From NCBI RefSeq assembly GCF_003254745.1, contig NZ_QKXH01000003.1, positions 62,001 to 126,000 of the forward strand: a stretch of DNA of 64,000 bases. The letters run 5' to 3'. The notes beneath the pieces were generated by a model, which was not told the DNA's origin, searched no databases, and saw nothing but the letters and a program-made list of their open reading frames with translations. The position numbers and the translations under genes are program-made. The DNA comes from Flavobacterium aquariorum (GTDB lineage: Bacteria > Bacteroidota > Bacteroidia > Flavobacteriales > Flavobacteriaceae). Positions 7,885-15,692 of this stretch are shown here, piece after piece (positions within the stretch are counted from its first letter, which is position 1; each line of letters starts with the position of its first letter).

Positions 7885-9087
7885 ATGATTAACCCTTCGG
7901 CATCTGGTTGGATAGATAAATTCTTTACAAAGCTAAAGTTATCAGAATACACTGTATCTGAAACGGAAGATAGTTTTTATCAAAAATTAAGAAATACTGG
8001 TTTCATCTACGGTCACATCATTTCATTTGACACTCCTTTTGAAATAAAAGCTAAAGGTTGGTTCAAAGAAGAAATTTCCAAAATAGCCTTACTAAATGCT
8101 TTATATGGCATTTATACATTAACTAATAAAGATAAAGATTCATCTGAATTTGTTGAACAAGCTAATGCTTTTTATAAACAAATGCATCCGGAAGGCTTTA
8201 GTTTATTTAAAAAAATACTACCAAAAAACAATACCGCTCTAACGTTGGAAAACATAATTGACCAACGCGTACAAACGAATGAAAACATAATCAATAAAAA
8301 TTTTTCGCATTTAGTTACCAATGCGCTTCTCTTTATTGATGTTTTGGCTTTTCGTCAATATTTGATTCATGGTAAAATTCCTGAAAAATATCTTATAAAA
8401 ATTGAAGAAACGATTGTCAATATTGTAACTCTGGCATTAAAAATAAAAACCAATAAATCTCAATACGATGATTTATTAATCAAATTATTTGAGGCCTCCA
8501 TTCGATACAGTAAGTTTTCCAAGAAAGGAAATATAACATTAGAGAATTTAGAGTTGGACTATTTCAATGCCGAATTGGAAAAAAAATATCTGATTGATAT
8601 AGCGGGAATGGCATTATGGAGTGATGGAGTTATTGAAAATAATGAAGCCTACTTTCTGCACACACTGGCTGAAACCTTACAAATCGAAGATGATTTTGTC
8701 TCAAAAAGCATTATCAGCACCGATGGATTTATTGCCAAGCACAAAAAAGATATTCCCTATTTTAATTATTCAAATCCGGTAAAACATTTTTACGATCAAA
8801 CCACTAAAAGTGTCATTACTTTGATTTCGCGTAATAAATCGAGATTAATAAAAGAGATACTGGAAAGCAAAGAATTGATGCTGCTTTTGGCACATTCTAC
8901 ACATAGAGATTTGGACGAAAAAGAAAAGAAAAAGGTTAAAAAACAATTATTGGATATTTGTAAAACTGTTCCATCACTGACCATATTCTTACTTCCAGGA
9001 GGCAGTTTATTACTTCCGATTTTGATTAAATTTATTCCCACACTATTGCCTTCGTCCTTCAATGAAAATTTAGATCATGAGGATTAA
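7885..9087 (+). CDS. LETM1-related protein (biofilm-associated type of Flavobacteria)
   Basis: 400 residues, no signal peptide. Residues about 233-265 (YLIDIAGMALWSDGVIENNEAYFLHTLAE) resemble a TerB-like helical module. Residues about 325-392 (ESKELMLLLAHSTHRDLDEKEKKKVKKQLLDICKTVPSL followed by FLLPGGSLLLPILIKFIP) match the core of mitochondrial LETM1, a K+/H+ or Ca2+/H+ exchange factor, including the hydrophobic PGG hairpin. Flavobacterial homologues are annotated 'LETM1-related biofilm-associated protein'. Only one short membrane-like segment is visible (366-387). The gene is monocistronic with a strong terminator. Confidence 0.8.
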   Translation: MINPSASGWIDKFFTKLKLSEYTVSETEDSFYQKLRNTGFIYGHIISFDTPFEIKAKGWFKEEISKIALLNALYGIYTLTNKDKDSSEFVEQANAFYKQMHPEGFSLFKKILPKNNTALTLENIIDQRVQTNENIINKNFSHLVTNALLFIDVLAFRQYLIHGKIPEKYLIKIEETIVNIVTLALKIKTNKSQYDDLLIKLFEASIRYSKFSKKGNITLENLELDYFNAELEKKYLIDIAGMALWSDGVIENNEAYFLHTLAETLQIEDDFVSKSIISTDGFIAKHKKDIPYFNYSNPVKHFYDQTTKSVITLISRNKSRLIKEILESKELMLLLAHSTHRDLDEKEKKKVKKQLLDICKTVPSLTIFLLPGGSLLLPILIKFIPTLLPSSFNENLDHED

Positions 9088-9091
9088 ATAT

Positions 9092-9125
9092 AAAAGGCTG
9101 TCTTAAATTAGACAGCCTTTTTTTG
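9092..9125 (+). terminator. terminator of the LETM1-like gene
   Basis: A 12-bp stem AAAAGGCTGTCT / AGACAGCCTTTT with 6-base loop, then a T run, 5 bases after the stop codon. It also lies between convergent genes and could partly serve the minus strand. Confidence 0.85.
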
Positions 9126-9156
9126 TAACCACGGTTAGTTATATTGGAATATACTA

Positions 9157-9798
9157 TTAGCCTTTGAAATTCAATTGATATACTTCATCCAAATCTTTAT
9201 CTGAACTAAAGTTAACTCCCAAATCAGTAACAAAACCTGAATTTAGACCGTAAACCCATCCGTGAATAGTTACTTCCGTGCCATTCTTCCAAGCAGATTG
9301 TATAATGGATGTTTTAGCCAAGTCAAATACCTGTTCTTTTACATTGATTTCTACAAAAGCATTAAAACGTTCATCCTCATTTAGTATAGAATTTAAATAT
9401 TTATCATGTAAACGATATACATCTTTTATGTGACGAATCCAGTTATCAATGATACCTATTGAGTCGTTACCCATTGCGGCTTTTACTCCACCGCAACCAT
9501 AATGACCACAAACAATAACATGTTTTACTTTCAGCACATTTACGGCATAATCAAGTACACTCAACATATTCATATCCGAATGAATAACCATGTTGGCAAT
9601 GTTTCTATGAACAAACACCTCTCCTGGTTTGGCTCCTATAATTTCATTCGCAGGAACACGGCTATCCGAGCAACCAATCCATAATAATGGTGGTGTTTGC
9701 CCCAAAGCTAAATCTTTAAAATATTCTGGGTCTAATTCTAATTGATCTTCTACCCATTTTTTATTATTATCTATTATTTTTTTATAGAAATCACTCAT
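9157..9798 (-). CDS. can: beta-class carbonic anhydrase
   Basis: 213 residues. It interconverts CO2 and bicarbonate in the cytoplasm. The zinc site is complete: Cys43, Asp45 and Arg47 in IGCSDSRVP, then His99 and Cys102 in CGHYGCGG. HRNIANMV and the C-terminal TIHGWVYGLNSGFVTDLG are typical of the E. coli Can-type clade. It is 89 bases downstream of the SulP transporter gene in the same direction, which suggests a shared role in bicarbonate supply. Confidence 0.93.
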   Translation of the reverse strand: MSDFYKKIIDNNKKWVEDQLELDPEYFKDLALGQTPPLLWIGCSDSRVPANEIIGAKPGEVFVHRNIANMVIHSDMNMLSVLDYAVNVLKVKHVIVCGHYGCGGVKAAMGNDSIGIIDNWIRHIKDVYRLHDKYLNSILNEDERFNAFVEINVKEQVFDLAKTSIIQSAWKNGTEVTIHGWVYGLNSGFVTDLGVNFSSDKDLDEVYQLNFKG

Positions 9799-9887
9799 TT
9801 TAGTTTTTTTTATTAGTCTGTTATTTTTTTAAATTAAATATAATACAAAGAAAAGTATAAAAGTCTTAATACTTTTAAAATCACAAA

Positions 9888-11543
9888 TTATTCTGGAAAC
9901 TCTTCTTTTACAACCTTCTTTTCCACGACTTCTCTTTTTACAAAATCATAATGATGCTCAATGCTTACATGGTTTTGAGTTTCTGCACTATTCTCTAATG
10001 CGTACTCTTTTTTGAACCCTTTCAGTTTCACCTTTATATTTTCATCGACAGCTCTAGTTGATTTAAATTCATGGATTAAATCCAAAATATCGTGAGCTAT
10101 ATAAACAGTATCGTGGGCATTAATAACAACTTTACTGTTCTCTGGGATATTTGCCAATGTTAATTTGATGGCCGCTTTATTCAAAAATGAAACTTCTTGA
10201 GCCAAATCAATATTAATAACATCTCCGTCAACGTACTCCTCTTTTCTAAAACTATAGGCTCTTTTAAGATTTCCCCTTAAAATAAATACAATACTAATTG
10301 CAATTCCTAAAGCAACTCCTTTCAATAAATCTGTGAATACAACACCTAAAAAAGTAGCTATAAATGGCAAAAATTGATATTTCCCATAGTGCCAAAAATG
10401 CTTGAATGTTGCTGGTTTCGCTAATTTGTAACCAACCAAAATCAAAACTGCAGCCAATGTTGCCAAAGGTATTTTATTCAAAAGAAAAGGAATTGTAAGT
10501 ACAGACACCAATAACAAAACTCCATGAATTATCGCTGATAATTTTGATTTGGCACCTGCTGCATTGTTTGCAGAAGAACGAACCACGACAGATGTCATAG
10601 GCAGTCCACCCAAAAGCGAACTTACTATATTCCCTATTCCTTGTGCTTTTAATTCAACATTGGTATTTGTAAAACGTTTGTGAACATCCATTCTATCAGA
10701 AGCTTCAATACACAATAAGGTTTCAATAGAAGCCACAATCGCAATAGTCAAACCTACAACCCAAACTTTTGGATTCATTATTCCGGCAAAATTAGGTGTG
10801 ACAATAATTGCTTTAAATTCTTCTACGCTTGTTGGAATTGGTAACGAAACTAAATGCTCTTTCCCGATAGCCAAAGAACTTCCTGAAGCAATAAAAAACT
10901 CATTCAATAAAACGCCAATGATCACTGCAACCAATGCACCTGGAACCAATTTTAATTTCTTTAAAGCAGGAACCTTATCCCACATAATTAAAATCGTTAT
11001 TGAAATTAAGGTAATCAATATTGCTCCTAATTGCAGATGATTAATAACATCAAACAGAGCTGAAAAAGTATTATTGTCGCTTACCTGCAAGAAAGCTTCA
11101 TCACCTTCAAAATCGGCATCGTATCCAAAAGCATGAGGTAATTGTTTCATGATAATAATAACACCGATACCGGCTAACATTCCTTCAATCACATTGGTCG
11201 GAAAATAATTAGAAATACTTCCTGCTTTTAGAAAACCCAATCCCAATTGAATTAATCCTGCAATAAAAACAGCTGTTAAAAAGACATCAAAAGCCCCCAA
11301 ATCTGTGATTGCGGTTAATATAATTGCGGTTAGACCCGCAGCCGGTCCTGAAACACTTATTTGTGACTGACTCAGATATCCGACTACAATCCCTCCAATA
11401 ATTCCAGAAATAATCCCGGAGAACAAAGGTGCTCCAGAAGCCATTGCAATTCCTAAACAAAGTGGTAGCGCAACTAAAAAGACAACCAAACCAGAAGCAA
11501 AATCTGATTTAAAATGAGTAAATAGATTAGTTTTTTTTGACAT
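9888..11543 (-). CDS. SulP-family anion transporter, probable bicarbonate or sulfate transporter
   Basis: 551 residues. The N-terminal membrane domain (residues about 10-415) carries the SulP signature region FLVALPLCLGIAMASGAPLFSGIISG and SGPAAGLTAIILTAI. A short C-terminal soluble part (about 430-550, with VVINAHDTVYIAHDILDLI) is a reduced STAS-like domain. It lies next to carbonic anhydrase, and SulP proteins coupled to carbonic anhydrase act as bicarbonate transporters in other bacteria (BicA is a SulP member). Bicarbonate is therefore my favoured substrate, by inference. Confidence 0.88.
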   Translation of the reverse strand: MSKKTNLFTHFKSDFASGLVVFLVALPLCLGIAMASGAPLFSGIISGIIGGIVVGYLSQSQISVSGPAAGLTAIILTAITDLGAFDVFLTAVFIAGLIQLGLGFLKAGSISNYFPTNVIEGMLAGIGVIIIMKQLPHAFGYDADFEGDEAFLQVSDNNTFSALFDVINHLQLGAILITLISITILIMWDKVPALKKLKLVPGALVAVIIGVLLNEFFIASGSSLAIGKEHLVSLPIPTSVEEFKAIIVTPNFAGIMNPKVWVVGLTIAIVASIETLLCIEASDRMDVHKRFTNTNVELKAQGIGNIVSSLLGGLPMTSVVVRSSANNAAGAKSKLSAIIHGVLLLVSVLTIPFLLNKIPLATLAAVLILVGYKLAKPATFKHFWHYGKYQFLPFIATFLGVVFTDLLKGVALGIAISIVFILRGNLKRAYSFRKEEYVDGDVINIDLAQEVSFLNKAAIKLTLANIPENSKVVINAHDTVYIAHDILDLIHEFKSTRAVDENIKVKLKGFKKEYALENSAETQNHVSIEHHYDFVKREVVEKKVVKEEFPE

Positions 11544-11885
11544 AATATAAATTTATTATAAAAGTTTAAATTCATTTTTTTACTACAATACAGTATTGCA
11601 GTGGTAGGAAGATAATCAATGTCTAAACATCGATATATCTGAAAAAAGAATACCATTATCATTAAAACAAAATTAGCTTTTGCAAAAAAACAAATCAATT
11701 AGTTTGGAAAACCAAAAATAGATTTATCCAACAAACAAGAAAGAAACCGAGTAATATACTCACTTTCAATATTTTGATTAAAATCAAAGCAATTTGATGA
11801 TTATATCAATAATTAATCAACAAATTAAAAATTTGCTCTATTAACTACTAAAACTATCAATCGATAATGAAATTTGGTAAAAAAA
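11544..11885 (-). promoter_or_regulatory. intergenic region upstream of the SulP gene, with a small palindrome
   Basis: 342 A/T-rich bases without a convincing gene. The only notable structure is a perfect inverted repeat CAATAC-A-GTATTG at 11586-11598, 43 bases upstream of the SulP start codon, which could be an operator for the SulP-carbonic anhydrase operon. No clear TAnnTTTG box was found. Confidence 0.3.
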
Positions 11886-12182
11886 CTAAACCAGATTTGG
11901 AGGAGGGATAAATATGGAAGCACTAATTAAATCATGCTTGGATAAATTTTCAAAAATTATTAGACGAGAGTCTTTTTCAACATCCAAAAATGACATTTCT
12001 AAAAAAGGATTAAACGTATAATATTTTATATCATGTTTTATTTCTTCAATAGACGAAGAACGGGTATTACTGTCTTCACATAGGCTCGTGCCATCTTTGT
12101 CTTTTTCCAAGCAAGCCACAATTGTAGGCCCTGCCAGAAATAAAACGAAAAACAATAATACGATACTTGCAAAAACTTTCAT
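11886..12182 (-). CDS. small exported protein, function unknown
   Basis: 98 residues. Hydrophobic residues 4-22 (FASIVLLFFVLFLAGPTIV) followed by ACLEKD could be a signal peptide or a lipoprotein-like signal (Cys24). The rest is short, acidic, and ends in a hydrophobic tail (SASIFIPPPNLV). No family is recognised. It lies between the SulP and dps genes in the same orientation, with no visible terminator of its own. Confidence 0.4.
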   Translation of the reverse strand: MKVFASIVLLFFVLFLAGPTIVACLEKDKDGTSLCEDSNTRSSSIEEIKHDIKYYTFNPFLEMSFLDVEKDSRLIIFENLSKHDLISASIFIPPPNLV

Positions 12183-12259
12183 GTCGGCAAAAGTAGAGGA
12201 TAGAAATTGAATTAAAAAATGAGTTCTATAAAATTAATTTATTTTTAACACGAAAAAAA

Positions 12260-12290
12260 AGCCTAAGAAATACAACATATTAATTAGGCT
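12260..12290 (-). terminator. terminator of dps
   Basis: A 7-bp stem AGCCTAA / TTAGGCT followed on the minus strand by eight T residues, 20 bases after the dps stop codon. Confidence 0.75.
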
Positions 12291-12310
12291 ATCCATAAAA
12301 TCCGCTTGGT

Positions 12311-12790
12311 TTATAAACTTTCTTCCAACCAGGCGTTCATCATCCAAATGGTTTTTTCTTGTTCTACAATAAAATCACTCATCATCGAATTCGTTCCTTC
12401 ATCATTTATTTCTGAGGCCTTGCTTAGAATTTCTCTTTCAATTTTTAACAATTGAGAGAGTGAATTCACTATTAATTCAATACCAGCCACGTCATTCGAA
12501 ATATTCTTTCCAACCGGTAATTGATTGAATTTAATGTAATCTTCAAAAGTATGTAACGGTCTTCCACCCAATGTTAAAACCCTTTCGGCAATTAAATCAA
12601 TTTTAAGCTGGGAATCATTGTACAACTCTTCAAATTTTAGATGCAAATCAAAGAACCGTCTCCCTCTAATATTCCAATGTAAACCTCTTAAACTTTGATA
12701 ATAGATTTGATAACTCGACAAAAGTACGTTCAATTCAACTATTATAAACTCTGACTCTTCTACTGGCAATCCAATTGTATTTAGTTTCAT
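12311..12790 (-). CDS. dps: Dps-family ferritin-like DNA-protection protein
   Basis: 159 residues. Dps oxidises and stores iron in a 12-subunit shell and protects DNA from peroxide. The inter-subunit ferroxidase residues are present: His38 in LHWNIRG and the acidic pair in KFEELYND (residues 52-59), with His50 nearby. The length is normal for the family. It is divergently transcribed from oxyR with 185 bases between the starts, the classical arrangement for peroxide control. Two inverted repeats in that gap are listed separately. Confidence 0.92.
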   Translation of the reverse strand: MKLNTIGLPVEESEFIIVELNVLLSSYQIYYQSLRGLHWNIRGRRFFDLHLKFEELYNDSQLKIDLIAERVLTLGGRPLHTFEDYIKFNQLPVGKNISNDVAGIELIVNSLSQLLKIEREILSKASEINDEGTNSMMSDFIVEQEKTIWMMNAWLEESL

Positions 12791-12813
12791 GCTTTCTATT
12801 TTATTTATTAATG

Positions 12814-12866
12814 TTCCAACTTATATTTGGAACCAATTATTTAGTACTATGTAACCTTAAAGTTAC
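12814..12866. promoter_or_regulatory. two inverted repeats in the dps/oxyR intergenic region
   Basis: TTCCAA-N7-TTGGAA at 12814-12832 and a near-perfect 16-base palindrome GTAACCTTAAAGTTAC at 12851-12866 (one mismatch). Both lie upstream of dps on the side away from oxyR. They are candidate operators, with OxyR the obvious candidate regulator, although neither matches the E. coli OxyR site closely. A TATATTTG box at 12949-12956 is likely the oxyR -7 element. Confidence 0.4.
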
Positions 12867-12975
12867 AACAATACAGTGCATCATTTTATTTCTTATCAAA
12901 AATATCTATTAAACTAAAAAAATAACTATAAGTTAAATTGATTGTTTTTATATTTGCATAAAAATATACTATCTA

Positions 12976-13917
12976 ATGACAATCACACAACTCAAATATG
13001 TTTTGGCTGTAGCCGAACACAAAAATTTCACTCTGGCTGCTGAAAAATGTTTTGTCACTCAACCAACGTTGAGTATGCAAATTCAAAAAATAGAAGATGA
13101 GCTAAGTATACAAATTTTTGACCGTACCAAAAAACCAATTCAACTAACTGATATTGGTCAAAAAATTGTAAACCAAGCCAAAAATATTGTTAATGAAGCT
13201 GATCGCATACAAGATATAGTGGAACAACAAAAAGGTTTTATCGGTGGTGAATTTAGACTCGGTATTATCCCAACAATTATGCCTACGTTGCTTCCAATGT
13301 TTTTAAACAATTTTATCAAGAAATATCCAAAAGTAAAATTGATTATTGAGGAATTGAATACCGACGAAATAATTACAAAATTAAAAAACGGTAATCTTGA
13401 TGCTGCAATTGCTGCAACACCACTGGAAGACGAAAAAATTAAAGAAATAGTACTATACTTTGAGCCTTTTGTCGCTTATATCCCTGAGAACAACGCCATT
13501 TTTCAAAAAGAAGCAATCGAAGTAGACGACCTTAACATCAATGATATACTATTACTACAAGACGGTCATTGTTTTAGGGATGGTATTTTGAATTTATGCA
13601 AAAATAGAAATGAGTCAGGGTTAAAATCTTTCCAAATTGAAAGTGGAAGTTTTGAGACATTAATAAAACTGGCCGATGAGGGATTGGGAACCACTTTGCT
13701 CCCTTATTTACACACCTTAGATTTAAAAGAATCAGACAAATTAAAACTCAGACATTTTAAAGAACCTAAACCAGCCCGTGAAGTGAGCTTAATTTACCCG
13801 AAAAGTGAATTGAAGATTCAAATCATCGATGCTTTAAGAAGCACAATTGCAGGAGTTGTGAAAGGCGCAATTGTCTTTCAAAACGTCCAAATCGTTAGTC
13901 CTCTTCCGAAAAAATAA
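12976..13917 (+). CDS. oxyR: LysR-family hydrogen peroxide sensor OxyR
   Basis: 313 residues. An N-terminal winged helix (MTITQLKYVLAVAEHKNF...TQPTLSMQIQKIEDEL) is followed by a LysR substrate domain. The redox pair is conserved exactly: Cys199 in GHCFRD and Cys208 in NLC, the same numbering and spacing as E. coli OxyR. Peroxide should form the C199-C208 disulfide and switch on stress genes. The divergent dps neighbour supports this call. It ends in a strong bidirectional terminator. Confidence 0.93.
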   Translation: MTITQLKYVLAVAEHKNFTLAAEKCFVTQPTLSMQIQKIEDELSIQIFDRTKKPIQLTDIGQKIVNQAKNIVNEADRIQDIVEQQKGFIGGEFRLGIIPTIMPTLLPMFLNNFIKKYPKVKLIIEELNTDEIITKLKNGNLDAAIAATPLEDEKIKEIVLYFEPFVAYIPENNAIFQKEAIEVDDLNINDILLLQDGHCFRDGILNLCKNRNESGLKSFQIESGSFETLIKLADEGLGTTLLPYLHTLDLKESDKLKLRHFKEPKPAREVSLIYPKSELKIQIIDALRSTIAGVVKGAIVFQNVQIVSPLPKK

Positions 13918-13924
13918 TTCTTAT

Positions 13925-13954
13925 AAAAAAGGAACCAAATTGGTTCCTTTTTTA
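13925..13954. terminator. bidirectional terminator between oxyR and the micro-protein at 13967
   Basis: The stem AAAAAAGGAACCAA / TTGGTTCCTTTTTT has T runs on both strands and lies between convergent genes. Its core GGAACCAA is shared with the terminator at 14345-14372. Confidence 0.85.
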
Positions 13955-13966
13955 TTTCTAATAACC

Positions 13967-14158
13967 TTATATATAAATTAAGCATCTTTTCAGTTCTGGC
14001 TTTTCATCCGTAAAGAACAACAACCAATTTCTTAAATGTTCAATTTCATAAGGCAATAAACTCCTTAATGCTTTTTTTAACTCTTTTTCAAAAAGCGCTG
14101 GATCAAAACTTACTCTCTCGAGCACCATTTTTGTATAATCATAAATCATTCTAGACAT
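13967..14158 (-). CDS. micro-protein, paralogue of the gene at 14375 (copy 1)
   Basis: 63 residues, no signal peptide or membrane segment. It shares a continuous alignment with the 65-residue product of 14375-14572: both read MS-x-x-x-x-DYTK-x-VLERVSFDP-x-LF-x-KEL-x-KA-x-R-x-LLP, then L-x-x-W and EKPELK-x-CLI. The two are clearly a tandem duplication. The pattern suggests three amphipathic helices. The family is not recognised. It is followed by a terminator shared with oxyR. Confidence 0.75.
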   Translation of the reverse strand: MSRMIYDYTKMVLERVSFDPALFEKELKKALRSLLPYEIEHLRNWLLFFTDEKPELKRCLIYI

Positions 14159-14344
14159 AACAAAAAAGGTTTAAATATTCTGTTAGTAAACAGGTACAAA
14201 AGTATTCAAATAATTTAATCTCACAAACAAAAGAATCCATCAAAAACAAATATCATCGACAAATTACGTACTTAATACATAATTCGAAGCCAATTGACTA
14301 CAATGTGCAATTTCAAACCTAATTACAAAACTTGTAAAAAACAT

Positions 14345-14372
14345 AAAAGGAACCAATTTCTTGGTTCCTTTT
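14345..14372 (-). terminator. terminator of the micro-protein gene at 14375
   Basis: A perfect 12-bp stem AAAAGGAACCAA / TTGGTTCCTTTT with loop TTTC, immediately after the stop codon on the minus strand. The stem is nearly identical to the one at 13925-13954, so the terminators seem to have been duplicated with the genes. Confidence 0.85.
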
Positions 14373-14374
14373 AT

Positions 14375-14572
14375 TTATGGATTAACAATTATTAAACACT
14401 GTTTCAATTCTGGTTTTTCAATTGTGAAGCTAAACAGCCACTCTCTTAATTGATCCAGTTCGAAAGGTAAAAGTGTTCTTATTGCTTTTTCTAATTCTTT
14501 ACAAAAAAGTACAGGGTCAAAACTCACTCTTTCTAGCACAGATTTTGTATAATCAAACATTACTTTAGACAT
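14375..14572 (-). CDS. micro-protein, paralogue of the gene at 13967 (copy 2)
   Basis: 65 residues, similar along its whole length to the product of 13967-14158. Differences are mostly conservative (LLPFELDQLREW against LLPYEIEHLRNW). It has its own upstream A/T-rich region (about 150 bases before mnmD) and its own terminator, so the two copies are independent transcription units. The duplication implies selection for dosage or divergence of function. No domain is recognised. Confidence 0.75.
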   Translation of the reverse strand: MSKVMFDYTKSVLERVSFDPVLFCKELEKAIRTLLPFELDQLREWLFSFTIEKPELKQCLIIVNP

Positions 14573-14723
14573 AATAAATTAAGATTTTTTGGGGTTAGAT
14601 CTTGATTTTAACGTGATGTAAATGTACATTTTTTTCCTATACGATTATTTTTTTTAACATAGAAATGTAAAAATTATATCGTTTTCGTAACATGTCTTTA
14701 TAAATCTATGTTCAACCAAAAAT

Positions 14724-15410
14724 TTACTTTCTGGCTCTAAACATTTCTCTTTTACCAGGTGGTCCCGCTAATTTCTCAACAGTGAATCCTACTTCAATCA
14801 TACTCCTCTTCACAACGCCCCTAGCCGCATAAGTCACTAATACAGAATCTGGTTTTAGCGCTTTGTACATTTTTTCAAATATTGAGGTACTCCATAATTC
14901 CGGTTGAACACGATAACCAAAAGCATCAAAATAAATCAAATCAAATTTTTCTATATCATCAATATCTTCAAAAAATTGTTTCCTTTTTGTCAAAGAAAAA
15001 TTTTCTGACAAATCATTTTTTTCTTCCCAATTTGTTGAATGTATTTTATCAAAAATAACTTTTGACTCCAAAGCATCCAATTCTTCCAAATAATTCATGG
15101 ATTGAATTTCATGTTCAGAAATCGGGTAGGCTTCTACCCCAACATAATTAATAGTTTGACGTAATTCCTGGGCTTCCAAATAGGTTATAAAAGTATTTAA
15201 ACCTGTACCAAAACCGATTTCAAGAATTGAGATACTTTGATTTGGAAACAATGCCAATCCATTTTTTATAAAAACATGCTTAGCTTCCTGTATTGCACCA
15301 TGTTTAGAATGGTAACATTCTTTCCATTCTTTTATATGAATCGTTGTGGAACCATCCTGAGTATGTATAATTTCTCTTTCCAAAATGTGTTTTTTGAGGT
15401 GATATAGCAT
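14724..15410 (-). CDS. mnmD: tRNA (mnm5s2U34) methyltransferase MnmD
   Basis: 228 residues, a stand-alone form of the methyltransferase half of E. coli MnmC (DUF752 family). It adds the last methyl group to make 5-methylaminomethyl-2-thiouridine at the tRNA wobble position. The SAM motif ILEIGFGTGLNTF is at residues 62-74. FDLIYFDAFGYRVQPELW and the C-terminal GFTVEKLAGPPGKREMFRA are characteristic of the family. It is divergent from ilvE, a pairing I recall from Flavobacteria. Confidence 0.9.
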   Translation of the reverse strand: MLYHLKKHILEREIIHTQDGSTTIHIKEWKECYHSKHGAIQEAKHVFIKNGLALFPNQSISILEIGFGTGLNTFITYLEAQELRQTINYVGVEAYPISEHEIQSMNYLEELDALESKVIFDKIHSTNWEEKNDLSENFSLTKRKQFFEDIDDIEKFDLIYFDAFGYRVQPELWSTSIFEKMYKALKPDSVLVTYAARGVVKRSMIEVGFTVEKLAGPPGKREMFRARK

Positions 15411-15431
15411 ATTGAGATACTATAATGTGTT

Positions 15432-15439
15432 CAAAATTA
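15432..15439 (-). promoter_or_regulatory. -7 promoter element of mnmD
   Basis: On the minus strand TAATTTTG matches TAnnTTTG and ends 21 bases before the mnmD start codon. Confidence 0.45.
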
Positions 15440-15565
15440 AATAAAAGAATTTCTTATCACTATCTAAAAACCATATTTTTTATATAATCCATATAATTTT
15501 ACTTCAATTCTTAATTAAAATTATACAATAATTAAATCACAGTTAAACACCATAATTAATGCTAT

Positions 15566-15601
15566 TTTGACAAGTATTTATCCGATTTTTATTTAATTTT
15601 G
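15566..15601 (+). promoter_or_regulatory. promoter of ilvE
   Basis: TTTG at 15566-15569 and TAATTTTG at 15594-15601, spacer 24 bases. Transcription from here would give an untranslated leader of about 85 bases before ilvE. No riboswitch or attenuator is evident in it. Confidence 0.5.
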
Positions 15602-15692
15602 CAATCAATATCAACAGTAATAGAAAAACTTTTTTTACCGCAGTCATTTATTAACTAAATAACTATTTTTTTAAACATATTAAGCAACAATT

